From contig OX345636.1 in assembly GCA_947044365.1 (NCBI GenBank), positions 59,585,537 through 59,649,536 on the forward strand: a stretch of 64,000 bases of DNA, read 5' to 3'. The notes under the pieces were generated by a model that saw only the letters and a program-made list of their open reading frames with translations, was not told where the DNA came from and searched no databases. The DNA comes from Petrosia ficiformis (Eukaryota; Porifera; Demospongiae; Haplosclerida; Petrosiidae). Below are positions 11,985 to 24,585 of this stretch, piece by piece. The position numbers and the translations under genes are program-made. How positions within the stretch are numbered: the first letter of the stretch is position 1; each line of letters starts with the position of its first letter.

Positions 11985-12240
11985 TGTATGTTTTGAAGCA
12001 TGGGGCAAATTAACCCAACAATGGTTAGTGTGTGCACCATTGGGAACACATCTTGACTATTCTTGAGCCCATTAAGAAACAGTTAATGATGTTAGTGACA
12101 ATATAATAATAATTAACTGTGCCATCTGGCCCAAAGAGGGAACTGTGCAGTGTCAGCACTGCACAGTTCATAAAACTTCATACATACATGTAGTGTGCCA
12201 TATGAGTTCATCAAAAGCAATGCTCCTGAATCTTGTGACT
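11985..12240 (+). repeat. Dispersed repeat family C, copy 1
   Basis: Matches 54875-55105: GAAGCATGGG.CAAATT, TGTTAGTGACA.TATAATAATAATTA, CTGTGCCATCTGGCC.AAAGAG and GAACTGTGCAGTG. A short fragment also shows at about 60225-60290. No coding sequence. Confidence 0.7.
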
Positions 12241-12301
12241 GAAAACTCACATGATATACATGTATGATACATGTATAATATACATTACATGTGTTAGTAA
12301 G

Positions 12302-12817
12302 TAGGGCTGAGCGATAATATCAATTTATAGATTATCATGATATTTTTACGATTATATCAAATTTTGTATTGCAATAATTACCCCATGTGTCTGTGAATGC
12401 ACAATTATGATTTTGATAGTTTTCTTGAAAGCATCTTTAACCTTAACAGTCACCACAGCTTTTCATAGATACAATGTGTCTAGATATAGCTTTTTCTGCA
12501 GTTAAAGCAGGGAATTGTTTCGTTTTGAGCCTGTGTTTAGTCGATAAATCACACACGGGCAATGCCCACTTTTCACTAGCAGATTAGCTTTCCAGCTTTC
12601 ATCTCTCTGTGGACCTGGCTTTCACTCTCACTGGAACTGGAGACATCATTAAGCTCATAGATTAGTCCCATAAAAGTAAGCTAAAGACAGAAGGATGTGA
12701 TTTTCGAGCGACTATGTGCACGTTAATTGCAATATAGTACACATATGTGACGTAAATTATCTCAATAATTTGGCAATTATCAATGGTGATATGATAAACC
12801 AATATCGCTCCGCCCTA
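12302..12817. mobile_element. hAT-like MITE 1
   Basis: Termini TAGGGCTGAGCGATA and TATCGCTCCGCCCTA are inverted repeats typical of hAT elements. The flanks do not form a clear 8-bp duplication (TTAGTAAG / TTTATTGT). No transposase seen. Confidence 0.75.
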
Positions 12818-12957
12818 TTTATTGTATGATTGAATTCCTTTATCATGTGACTGATATCTTATATCACGTGATAGAATGTTGTTATTCTCATACAGTATTT
12901 CATGTGATTGGTATCCGATAGATTACATGTATTATAGATATTCTATGTAGTTATTTG

Positions 12958-13540
12958 TAGGGATGGGCGATAACTCAAATTCACTGTTACGGTTATCATC
13001 ATATCTATTATCACAATAACCTTGATTACCTTGTTAATCAAAAATTCAAATCAAGACAAAACAAAATTAAAAATAATACACAAAAATGATATGTCCAGAT
13101 AATTGTGTACATGTACAAGCATGAGAAATATAATATGTAATTTATCACACCATGTTTTTAGACAGAAAAACTAGTTTATCTGGGTGGTGATCCCTCAAAT
13201 GTGTGATTAAATTACTAGTATTCCCACCCTTTGCTGGTACGACTTTACCACAAACCTTGCATACTGGCGAGCCACACTCCTTGACAATAGGACGCCCCTC
13301 AGAGTCTGCTTTCAGTCTGAAATAATTCCAGACCACACTGATGGTGTTAGGTTTCTTTACTAGAGTATCGCTTTGGCAAGATCCACTATCCTCCATATTC
13401 AGTTAAACATGTGATGGAATAATTTTAGTGCGCATGCGCAAACGGTGGTTTATTCACTATTAATTAATATTCAAGGTAAGGTTTACCGTCACAAGATAGA
13501 CCGCGGTTTTACCGTTATACCGTTATACCGCCCATCCCTA
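12958..13540 (-). mobile_element. hAT-like element retaining a BED zinc-finger exon
   Basis: A 583-bp element with ends TAGGGATGGGCGATA and TACCGCCCATCCCTA, flanked by a perfect 8-bp duplication GTTATTTG (12950-12957, 13541-13548). The interior codes for a BED finger on the minus strand. It is an internally deleted hAT transposon inserted in an MGAT1 intron. Confidence 0.9.
13145..13396 (-). CDS. BED-type zinc finger fragment of a hAT transposase
   Basis: The 83-residue product has VWNYF near residue 27, the pair CKVCGK (about 46-51) and the HLRDHHPD tail (about 66-73), giving the C-x2-C...H-x3/4-H order of BED/ZBED fingers. In hAT transposases this domain binds DNA, often the terminal repeats. 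The rest of the transposase is absent from the element. The reading frame is open from ATG to TGA, so a small DNA-binding protein could be made; this is inference. Confidence 0.8.
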   Translation of the reverse strand: MEDSGSCQSDTLVKKPNTISVVWNYFRLKADSEGRPIVKECGSPVCKVCGKVVPAKGGNTSNLITHLRDHHPDKLVFLSKNMV

Positions 13541-14984
13541 GTTATTTGTTTATACAATGTACATGTTATTATGTACATGTAGTTATTGGATAATACATGT
13601 TATTATGTACATGTAGTTATTGGGATGATTGGATGAGACTAGAAGAACAAAGAAATGGAAGGTCAGATCTTGATTATAATAGCCACACCCACTTTGTTAT
13701 GTGGACTGAACTTGTTTTGTACTTAGCGATATGTAAAATATCATTAATTGTACATATACATGTACGTTATACATGTACATATATGTATGTGTACATGTAT
13801 GTACATTTGACACAATTTTAATACTTACATGTATCATTACTTACATGTACTTCTTGCCGTACAATATAGATCTTGTATTAGACTAGAGATATCTCGTACA
13901 CAAACATTTGGTAAAAAGGGTGTCAGTCATGGACAATACTTTGAACAGCACTTGAAATATATTGTGTTAAATGAGAAGCCATATGATTTCCTATCAGCAG
14001 ATTTGTCATATCTACTAGAGGTATGTACATGTACATGTAGTGTGTGTGTGTGTATTGGTGTGTACATGTATGTCCGTGCATGTACATGTATATGTAAAAT
14101 AGTGTAGCATGTACCAAGAACTAACATGTACCAAACAGTTCCTTGATGGCATGACTTGGTCTTAGGGCCCACTCTCCTTGATTGTTCATGTTGGTTTTAG
14201 GTTAAATTTTCATCGAGATTGATGCTGCCATTACCTACACACAGCATTACACACACACACACCAGACATGGGGTCAATTACAATGCAATGTAATATATTA
14301 GTATTACTATTATCTATTACCATTACCCCATGTCTGACACACACACACTATACTTTACTTGAGCATTTTAATTCACAATGCCCTCAAGATAAGCATGTGA
14401 TGACTTCATAATTATGTACTATAGTGTATACTTTAATGTCACATAGTTACACTGTAACTCAATAATGAAACAATGATTGAAATTTGACATAATTTATACG
14501 AATGAGAAGGATAATTATATGAAAATGGTGCCGGTAAAAGATTGCTAGTCATTCTAAACTAAAGTTATGAACATTTTTCCAAGATAATGAACGTGAATGA
14601 CCTTTATTTGCAAATGGCCTTCACTGTTGCTATATATAACAAGATTCCCTTCACAAAATTAATTTTTGAAACTCCATCTTTATCACAATTTAGGGTAATT
14701 TATGAAGAAGTGTATGTTAAACGTATTCATAGTTTGAAGGACGTATCACTCAGTGAAGTTATTCATAGTAAATCTAAAGAAGAAGTACAAGTGAGATACT
14801 CAAATCTAAAAGAATTCAAAGCATTTGCTAAACATCTCAAGATCATGAGTGATTCAAGAGTGAGTTAATATAAGTACTTGGGATTATGCAGGGCATTTGT
14901 GGGGATGAGCCTACGTTACTTAATGGAATAGGAAGTGTGTCCAAGTTAGAAAGAAAGTTAATGCACAGATCATACATTGAAGGG

Positions 14985-16925
14985 CCTATAGCACTACATG
15001 TGGTGTAATCATAGTGTGCTGTACTGCAGTATGTGGAGACAGACTCCTAATACATGAGCCTATAGCACTACTGGTGGTGTATGTTCTATTCAATGGGTGT
15101 GCTGTACTGCACCATTTGTAGACTCCTAATACATTGAAGAGCCTATAGCACTACTGGTGGTATATGTAATCATAACCATTCAATGAGTGTGCTGTACTTC
15201 ACCATGTAGAGACTCCTAATACATTGAAGAGCCTATAGCACTACTGGTGGTGTATGTAATCATAACTATTCAATGAGTGTGCTGTACTTCACCATGTAGA
15301 GACTCCTAATACATTGAAGAGCCTATAGCACTACTGGTGGTGTATGTAATCATAACTATTCAATGAGTGTGCTGTACTTCACCATGTGTAGGTAGACTCC
15401 TAATACATTGAAGAGCCTATAGCACTACTGGTGGTATATGTAATCATAACCATTCAATGAGTGTGCTGTACTTCACCATGTGGAGACTCCTAATACATTG
15501 AAGAGCCTATAGCACTACTGGTGGTATATGTAATCATAACCATTCAATGAGTGTGCTGTACTTCACCATGTGGAGACTCCTAATACATTGAAGAGCCTAT
15601 AGCACTACTGGTGGTGTATGTAATCATAACCATTCAATGAGTTTGCTGTACTTCACCATGTGTAGACTCCTAATACATTGAAGAGCCTATAGCACTACTG
15701 GTGGTGTATGTAATCATAGCTATTCAATGAGTGTGCTGTACTTCACCGTGTGTAGACTCCTAATACATTGAAGAGCCTATAGCACTACTGGTGGTGTATC
15801 TAATCATAACTATTCAATGAGTGTGCTGTATTTCACCATGTGGGGACTCCTAATACATTGAAGAGCCTATAGCACTACTGGTGGTGTATGTAATCATAAC
15901 TATTCAATGAGTTTGCTGTACTTCACCATGTGTAGACTCCTAATACATTGAAGAGCCTATAGCACTACTGGTGGTGTATGTAATCATAGCTATTCAATGA
16001 GTGTGCTGTATTTCACCATGTGGGGACTCCTAATACATTGAAGAGTCTATAGCACTACTGGTGGTGTATGTAATCATAACTATTCAATGAGTGTGCTGTA
16101 TTTCACCATATGTAGACTCCTAATACATTGAAGAGCCTATAGCACTACTGGTGGTGTATGTAATCATAACTATTCAATGAGTGTGCTGTATTTCACCATG
16201 TGGGGACTCCTAATACATTGAAGAGCCTATAGCACTACTGGTGGTGTATGTAATCATAGCTATTCAATGAGTGTGCTGTATTTCACCATGTGGGGACTCC
16301 TAATACATTGAAGAGCCTATAGCACTACTGGTGGTGTATGTAATCATAACTATTCAATGAGTTTGCTGTACTTCACTATGTGTAGACTCCTAATACATTG
16401 AAGAGTCTATAGCACTACTGGTGGTGTATGTAATCATAACCATTCAATGAGTGTGCTGTACTTCACTATGTGTAGACTCCTAATACATTGAAGAGCCTAT
16501 AGCACTACTGGTGGTGTATGTAATCATAAACATTCAATGAGTGTGCTGTACTTCACTATGTGTAGACTCCTAATACATTGAAGAGCCTATAGCACTACTG
16601 GTGGTGTATGTAATCATAACTATTCAATGAGTGTGCTGTACTGCACCATGTGTAGACTCCTAATACATTGAAGAGTCTATAGCACTACTGGTGGTGTATG
16701 TAATCATAGCTATTCAATGAGTGTGCTGTATTTCACCATGTGGGGACTCCTAATACATTGAAGAGCCTATAGCACTACTGGTGGTGTATGTAATCATAAC
16801 CATTCAATGAGTGTGCTGTACTTCACTATGTGTAGACTCCTAATACATTGAAGAGCCTATAGCACTACTGGTGGTGTATGTAATCATAACTATTCAATGA
16901 GTGTGCTGTATTTCACCATGTAATA
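14985..16925. repeat. 90-bp minisatellite, about 21 copies
   Basis: Unit GACTCCTAATACATTGAAGAG..CTATAGCACTACTGGTGGTGTATGTAATCATA..ATTCAATGAGTGTGCTGTACTTCACCATGTG. Spacing is 90 bp from about 15121 to 16849, with two-unit higher-order variants (TGTAGACTCC versus TGGGGACTCC). It starts just after the last MGAT1 exon found. Confidence 0.95.
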
Positions 16926-19030
16926 TTATATATATACATGTATATGTACTTCTACCATGCCTATAGTAAACTGACCAATCAGATTGCAGTAAATGAGGTT
17001 GATAAATTACACTAAAACCTACTGAGAGGTTGATGACAGTTAGACACATTAAGTGTGAATTGTAGTTGATCACAGTTTGTTGGAGACAGCTTTTGTTTAT
17101 TTGGTATGGGATTTGTTCCTTCATGTGGCCTTAGCATTCGCATCCTCGATGTCTCTTGTATGAGAGTTGGGTGGGCCATGGGGCTGGTCTTGACTGCGCT
17201 CGCGCTCCTGGAAGAGCCACACCTTATACTGAATGGAGGAGGAGCCGGAAGTCTGCCACATGCTAGTAGGAGCTCTTTCTGTTATTTGCGATTGAACTGT
17301 TGATCAGTTACTTGTCTAAGGAGTCACAGAAATCCATAATCAAATAATCATTAGACCCCTAAAGATCAAATAATCGACTTTAACTAGAAAACGCTACTTG
17401 TAATTGAAACATTCCAAAAGATATGAACTCAGCACCTAAATACAACAACTAACACATTCAGAGGGTTTGTGGTTTTTAATTCATTCATGTTAAAGTCATA
17501 CATACTCCATTATACACACTGTAATGATTAAATGACAATTACAAAATCTGACAACAGTGATCTAGCAAATATTCTATGTATAGACATGTTTATTGAGTGT
17601 ATGTATACATATTTTGACTATTATGCCCCTAAAGGTTAATTGGAAGAGAATTGATTGTAACTACAAAATGGCTGCTCATATTTGAAAAATTCCAAAAGTT
17701 TTGAACTTAGAAAAACACTATTACAGTATTTTATTTAAATTTCAACACAATTTTAAATGTATTTTGTACTACTTTCAAGCTTAAGGTCATTGTAGCTGTT
17801 GAACATACATGGCAAGTGTCATCGCATTGATATTATTGGGTGAGCCTGAGTGAGCCTCACACTTATCAGTCAGCTTGAAATTTTACACTGTATGTACATG
17901 TATGTATATATTATATATCGTAAATATTATTTTTGTTTGTACGGTACGTATTCTGTAAATATCTTAATGTTCAAATTCAAAAATGTCAAAAATTTCAAAT
18001 TTAAATATTCTAAAGCCACATGCATGACACTGCTTGATAGCTATGGGTTGAGGAAAAGAAGAGATAGGGACAGAGCTAAATAAGCACTAGAGACCAAAGA
18101 GGAGAGAGGAACAAGACTGTCTAAAAGAAGAGAAGCTTCATTTGTCTAAAGTAGATTGAAGTTTCAAGAATAAAGATCATTCTAGCTGAGATCTTTTCCG
18201 GCCAATAAAATATTTAACATTGGGATTATTCCTACTTTATTTAACAGGATCTCAAAAACACTAAATGCTTGCTTTTACTCTATGTCCAAAATTTGGTTAT
18301 TCTAACCATACCTTCTCAGGCTCACCTCACAATGAATGCATGGATGCAAACATTCTCCAGTATATAAATATATAGGTGTTGAGTAAGTATATACAACATG
18401 CCAAGGATGGACTCTACTGAGTCTTTGTTTATCCTCATCACATCATATAAACACTCATCACAAGACAATAAAGTACTTGGGTTCTAGTTTTTCACAACAT
18501 TCTGATAAATATAATAATATCGCAGAGAGTCAGTCCTTAAGATTACAAGAAGAGATGTCACACAGTAGTAATGTAATTCATTAGTATACATGCAAATGGC
18601 TATTGGCAGGTATGTTCAACTAAAATTGTTTCCTTTCATACCATCCACTCTGTCTTCAAGTCTTATAAAGCTAACCTTAGAAAATAGTTAGTATACTTCT
18701 AGTTCTGAAAACCTAACCTAAAAAAATATAAATATCAAATTATTTCAGTCTATATTTAATTCAGAACAGAACATTATGAAACCAATTTGTTGTTTCTGTT
18801 CAAAAATTGCTATAGCTACCTGCCAAACTACATACAGCTCAATGATAGCAAACATCTTTAAAGTAAACTAACAATGGATATTCTACCTACATGTACATCA
18901 CATTCAATGACGAATCAACTGGTCAGGGAAATATAAAAGGATCATGCTGATAGAACAGCATTTCATTAATATTCATCCAAAACCAAGTATGAATGAACAC
19001 CAGTTCTTCAAGTCACAGTCCGCACTGACT
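16926..19030. other. Stretch without recognised genes
   Basis: A GC-richer island at 17110-17300 has an open frame of 65 codons that I do not recognise. The pairs CCCCTAAAG..AAT with ATTCCAAAAG.T.TGAACT near 17355-17430 and 17625-17710 look like a diverged duplication. The rest shows nothing. Confidence 0.3.
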
Positions 19031-19036
19031 CTATAT

Positions 19037-19551
19037 CAGTGGTGTAGCCAAACCCTATATACCTGGGCCTAAAAAGAGACAATTGGCGTGAAGCGCACCG
19101 AAAAATGTTTTACCTAATTATTTATTCATGATGGGCGTGTTGATTAAAAAATGAACAATGCAACCAAGAAGTCAATAAACGGATAGTTCTGGTTATACTG
19201 CGATATCGTTAGGAATTCCGCCAAGAACTCCTGTTACACTTGTACGTGCAACTGTTAAAACCATCATTGGTGGTCCTGATATCATTACTTTCCAGCTGTA
19301 TCACTGTTCATCAGTTTCATCACTATGCTGCAGCCTTTGTCGCTTAGAAACAGAAGAATCTAACTGATTCATATCTAAACAGTCAAAAATAGTCCACTGT
19401 CTACCTTTACTTTGCTTCTGAAAGGCCATCTCAAATAAACAAACTTGACAAGTGTTGGAATATATTAATAATAATTAGTATAATTAAAATTAAAATTTAA
19501 TTCTGATGCTCGGGCCCAGGCCCACCAGGTCCGGGTGTAGCTATGTCACTG
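19037..19551. mobile_element. hAT-like MITE 3
   Basis: Ends CAGTGGTGTAGCCAAACCC and GGGTGTAGCTATGTCACTG are inverted, the CAGYGGYGTAGC start common in hAT families. Flanks CTCTATAT / CTTATGAT do not match fully. No protein seen. Confidence 0.7.
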
Positions 19552-19965
19552 CTTATGATTGCTTTCCCACAGGTTCGATGTATGTTTATATATATATATA
19601 AATTTATGTGTTTGTGTCACTTACGTGAGTATGCGTTGTATACATAGTTAAGAAAGTAATGTTGTTCCGGGGGGCTTAGTCAATTAATGGGCGTGGTGCA
19701 TAATAGAACGTGCGCTCATGCTCTACCGAGCAGCAGAAAGAAAGCTGCTTGTAGCTTTACTAGCTTATGTAGAAACTGAAACTAATAGCCAGCTATTCTA
19801 CCTGAAATATATTCCTAAAGTTCTACAACGTCTTTTAAAAGGTAAGGAGAGTAGATAATCAAAGTAATAACTATAATAGGCTGTTGTGTTTTGGGCATGA
19901 TAAAGCCAGCCATGATTACTAAATGCTGGACATCACAAAGCAGTCATAGGGATACATTTTCTCTA
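19552..19965 (+). repeat. Dispersed repeat family A, copy 2
   Basis: Begins TTATGATTGCTTTCC, as does 50460-50475. Includes GAGTATGCGTTGTATAC, the GAGCAGCAGAAAGAAAGCTG block and the AAATGCTGGACATCACAAAG block. Confidence 0.8.
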
Positions 19966-19991
19966 TATATCTTGTTATTGATATCAAGAGT

Positions 19992-20605
19992 ATATAATAG
20001 AAAGAGAGGGAGAGTATCGCACTTCCGTATAAACGTGTAGCACAACCCTGCGAAAAGTAAATGACCTTCATAATAATATTCACAACGTAATCATCACATG
20101 TGAAGTAGGCGTTGAGGCGTTATGTGACCACATTGTAAACAAAGATGGATGATGCAGCAACCACACCATCTCTGATCACATCTGTGCAGCGTTCGCCTCA
20201 TTTACCAAGTCGTGTTGTTGGTTCTACAATTAGGGAAGGTGATATTCCACTGTCGAAGGTTCTTAAAACTTCAGGATTTGCAGTATCTCTCCAGAAAGTT
20301 GCGAAGGAATCTGGCGATCAAGGAATAGTTGGATTTCACTTTGTGAGGTAATGTAGCTTGAACTGCTCCAAGTCAGTTTCATCGTCACTGTCGATCTCAA
20401 AATTACTGTCTTCATATAGAATATCTCTCTCGAGCTTCGGTATGTAAGCGTATCACTGTTCACGTGATTATTAAACATACTTGGGCTTTGTGCACCGCCT
20501 TGTGGTCTAGCATGTACTTTTCACCATCTTCTCAACTCAAGTACTTTTCGCAGGGTTGTGCTATAACTGTGATACTCTCCCTCTCTTTCTATTGTACTGT
20601 ACATG
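19992..20605 (+). mobile_element. Element with ~55-bp TIRs and a short exon
   Basis: GAAAGAGAGGGAGAGTATCG and GCACAACCCTGCGAAAAGTA (19992-20060) recur inverted as TACTTTTCGCAGGGTTGTGC and ATACTCTCCCTCTCTTTC (20530-20602). The interior is GC-richer and holds an open frame (20145-20351). The superfamily is unknown; no clear target duplication is seen. Confidence 0.7.
20145..20351 (+). CDS. Unrecognised 68-residue frame inside the TIR element
   Basis: It starts MDDAATTPSLITSV and has a donor-like AG|GTAATG before its stop, so it may be a first exon whose partners were deleted. No domain is recognised. Its codon use and GC content differ from the AT-rich surroundings, which is the main reason to note it. 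Confidence 0.35.
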   Translation: MDDAATTPSLITSVQRSPHLPSRVVGSTIREGDIPLSKVLKTSGFAVSLQKVAKESGDQGIVGFHFVR

Positions 20606-20859
20606 TACCATGTACCATGTACATGTGCATAGTATATGTGTATACCAGTGTTCTCCATAGTGGAAAAGCCATTGGACTTATTAGACCTATTTTATAGTGA
20701 TCAGAGGCATTTTCACACACAAACTGTTAGATGTAATATAAATTATATTGGTGATTTGCCAGCCCTAAGCAGATCGCTGAGTATAGATATGCATGTAGGG
20801 TTTGTAAGTGGAAATAATTTTAAAGACTGAGACTTAATTGTGTGTTTATGCATGCATGA

Positions 20860-21130
20860 ATGTGCAAGTACATGTATATGCATCACACTGTACACTACCA
20901 TACAATGCACATGTACACGTACCTTCAGTACATGTATAGTGTATACACATCACACTGTGCACTACTATACTTTGTTGATGTACACGTAGATACAGTATTG
21001 TACCTTCAGTACATGTATATACATGTATGTATGTGTATATGCATCACACTGTACACTACCATACATTGCAGATATACATGATTGTGTACATGTATATACA
21101 TGTACCTTTAGTAGATGTATATACATGTAT
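20860..21130. repeat. Degenerate tandem repeat with ACATGTAC runs
   Basis: CATCACACTGTACACTACCATACA..GCA recurs at about 20880, 20947 (CATCACACTGTGCACTACTA) and 21041, separated by TACCTTCAGTACATGTATA. Confidence 0.75.
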
Positions 21131-22693
21131 GAATGTTTTCCGTAGGATATGAATCAAGCAAGTCACAACCACACCCATTAAACACACCTATTAAACACAC
21201 CTATTTTGTACACCTTAATTATATTAGCTGCACTATACATCTATACAGAAGTGATGTACAAGCAGATTATCTGATACAAACATCTCTCTTTAAGATCCTA
21301 GTACACATGCATTGTAGTTCAACATTATACATGTATATCTAGTATTAAACAGGCCAAATTGCAAAACACAGTTTGTGATGCTTGAGCCAGTGTTTCAGTT
21401 GTAGTAACCACTACCTCAATTGTACTTGGTTTGAAATAATGCCTCAATATGTTATGTTTAGACGTGTCCATTAGTCAAACAGAACACTTCTCAAAGTCTG
21501 GAAAAGGTTTCATAAAAAGCCTATTATTTATCTTCCTTGCATATACATGTATATAAATTTTAAGTTGCCAAATTGCTAGTTTTGCAGAAAATTGCTAATA
21601 CACAGACACATGAATAAACAAAGAAAATCAATTACAATGTCCTCATGCATTAAGAGGGTGTGACAACAAATATTCCAATATCAGCACAATTATTCATCCC
21701 AAATCAAAATACATGTGCTTACCTTTATGAAAGTATGATTGCATTCTCCATTACCCTTGTATCAGGCATGATCTGATTAGCATGCTTGAAATCCTCACCA
21801 AGATGTTGAACACTTGATGTTGAACATTGGTAGAAATGAAGCATCACAAGAAATTTCTTACGTACCAACTCTCTGAGGAGGGGAGAAGACAAAATGTAAT
21901 AAAAGATATATACCAGACAGAGCACATGAGGAAAAGTATTTGAGAACTGTTATTAACTACCCAAGAGTAGTGTTGTAGTTTTGTCTTATGGGGTTTTCCC
22001 CATTACTGATGTTTATACAGTACTTCTGCACATATTTATCTGATGTATATAATTATAGTTTTCTAGTTTGTCACTTTCCTACATTTATCCTTAATCTACA
22101 ATCTTGTTATCTTAAGTGACTTGTTATTTTGTAGAGTGTTATTTCAGTTGCTACCTTATTCTAATAAAAGTACTCTTAAATCAACTATCTAACTATATCA
22201 CTACTGTACCACCATGGCATGATAAACAAGATTAGCACACTAATTGATGCTACTATAGTGGAAAGTGCTGAAACATGTGGTTAGTTACTGATTTCATTGC
22301 TTGTTCTCACACACACACACAAATAGTGGCAAATGATGGTTAAGGTCTTACATGTACATGTAGGTTAAGATAATAATCATCACAACCTGAACACACACAC
22401 ACATGTACACATTTTAACTCACAAATCATTGATACTATCCTTCACAAAGATGAAATGAAGATTCTAAAGGGATTACAAATACAGTTATTATAATTCCTAT
22501 AATTAGTTAGTGGTTGCTGAAACTTTATAGTATTAATTAAATTTCCCCTAAAAGCAATATGCTATGCTGTGCAGAACCCTCACCACCATGATATATTAAG
22601 AGTGGTCACACTGTAAAAACCAATGGGTTATTTTAACCCTCATTTGAGTAACAATGTAATTATTTGACAAATGACTGATTTCACATCCACAGC

Positions 22694-22735
<42 letters not shown>

Positions 22736-24439
22736 ATTATATATAATATATTCATTAAGAAGTATAATGTACTTCAATAAAACACTAGTACTAGGGGTAC
22801 AGTAAAGTATACATGTACATCAATTGATGAAAATTTCACCTCCATTTTAAAGTTTAGAATTTAATTAGAGCTACAATTAATAACAGTGGTATTCTTTGAT
22901 TTCACCTTGTTTGTTCACATTGATGAGCCCTACGTTACTTTGATTTTTGTAGAAAACTTTGATTTCTATTTTATTGCTACTACTCGTAAACACAATTCAT
23001 CCCATAATTGATATTGGTATATAATGTGCTGACATGATAAGATTATTCATACACAACATCTCTAGAGAGACTCCAGCAGATTTTATAATTATATTCATTA
23101 TTAGATAAACAAGGGTGTGGCAGTAAAGGTATTCCAATCAATTTAGATTCATCAACAATGGGATGAACAAAAACGTAATATTAACACAGAACAAGTCACC
23201 TGACTAATCAGGTGATGCATACTGAGTAATTTAATTATGCAGTCAAGGTTAGGGACACACTCAGTACATTCTTTTCCTGTGCAAATAGGCAGTGTCATTG
23301 TGCATATTCAATACCTTTAAGCCAACCCACACAATCAGTGACTCATATAACCCTTCCTGCCTGATGTTCCCAACTCACACCAGGAGAATGCTTCAACTAA
23401 TCTGCAATGCATACAAAGCTGATGAAAGGATGTGTTTGTTAACTTACAAAAACAAAACCAGTGAGTATACCATACCCAGCAAGTATGGGAAAGCAAACCA
23501 GTCTCTAATGTTTTGCTGTTGGCGGCAAATAATTACAAATAATGATTGTGGTTAATAATCACATGACATCTGAGACAGCACAGACAAATAAATCACTGTA
23601 CGCTTCTCACATGATGGGTGTGGCTGGGGATAAGACTATACTTTAAGCTTTTTCTTTATTTCTGGAATCACTCATCATCACAAAACTGTAAACAAAAAGA
23701 GAAGCTCAGTTATAATCAAAAAGTCAAAATGAATGTCTATATTGTATTTCATATAATATTAATAATTGCAGGATATTGAACTAGCATATGAAAGGCTGAT
23801 AACTGCATCCAAAAACAGTGAAATAACTTTTGATAATAATTAGGTTTCAACAGAAGTATAATATTTGAAGTTTGTGATATGCTAGTAGCTTATACCTCTT
23901 TTTATAAAGAATATAGACACTTTGCCATTTGGTTTGCTCACTATGATAATTGTGGTCATAGTCTTTTAAATCATAAATTATGGTTCAAATAATAATAATA
24001 ATTTTGATGCATCACAATAGACTTAGCTACATGTATCTTACCTTTTATTGAGTCTTTATATTCCATATCTTAAACTAGCCTTCCTTCCAAACATAACAAC
24101 TTCTATCATGTTCATAATATTGAAAATGTTTTGGTACTTTGATAGAATTGATACATCATCTCTGTCTATTGAAATAGAGAAATGTAGACTATTGTACAAT
24201 TATCAGAGAGTACGGTAGTACTGTCTATGTAGGGATGGCACAGAAAAAAAATGGCCACCCATACATTTCAATTGCAAGTGATGAGCTGAAATCTCTGGTA
24301 ATATATACACATGTACAGATAAGTTTTAATACACACCTACCTATTCATATCTAGTGTTTTTATGACTACCAACACCTTCTAGATGGCCAAAGATTGTTGT
24401 TAAGGTAGAGAACCGACGAGTGGCAAAACTGGCAAAATT
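21131..24439. other. Long stretch without recognised genes
   Basis: A minus-strand frame at 21725-21925 has an acceptor-like CTCAG upstream but no recognised similarity. A CA/TA microsatellite lies at 22690-22750. Otherwise I see only AT-rich spacer. Confidence 0.3.
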
Positions 24440-24443
24440 TTCA

Positions 24444-24486
<43 letters not shown>
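24440..24486. repeat. ATT trinucleotide repeat
   Basis: (TTA)n run of about 15 units. Confidence 0.95.
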
Positions 24487-24585
24487 TGATGACCAAAAAG
24501 GCTCACTTCCATATTGTACATATCAGACTTATAATTGATAATCAGTAGAATTTTCAATATCGATTGATTAATTGATTAATTGAAC
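24485..24585. repeat. Truncated copy of hAT-like MITE family N
   Basis: TTTGATGACCAAAAAGGCT, CACTTCCATATTG, and AATATCGATTGATTAATTG match the interior and 3' part of 50934-51198 and 60582-60861, but the TAGGGCTGGG terminus is missing. Confidence 0.6.

Larger units (their letters stand above)
8376..14859 (+). pseudogene. MGAT1: MGAT1 (GlcNAc-transferase I) catalytic region, frame-broken
   Basis: Exons by splice sites: 8376-8514, 9732-9868, 11354-11434, 13617-13661, 13870-14020, 14694-14859. Their products match the family in order: KIARHYKWALGQVF, the metal-binding EDD followed by [11 protein letters not shown] (intron inside the EDD), [76 protein letters not shown]1 adds GlcNAc to Man5 glycans in the medial Golgi. 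Three lesions break the frame. A G seems missing near 9836. About 10 bp are lost near 11384-11388, where LGW would follow FFPG. One extra G lies at 14694. The N-terminal anchor/stem exons and the C-terminal exon (after MSDSR) were not found. Either a recent pseudogene or assembly indels; splice sites are all intact. Confidence 0.85.

Noticed and set aside
17106..17303. 65-codon frame in a GC-richer island
   Set aside because: No recognised motif or splice partner; may be a transposon scrap.
21725..21925. Minus-strand frame with an acceptor-like start
   Set aside because: No similarity recognised and no in-phase neighbours.
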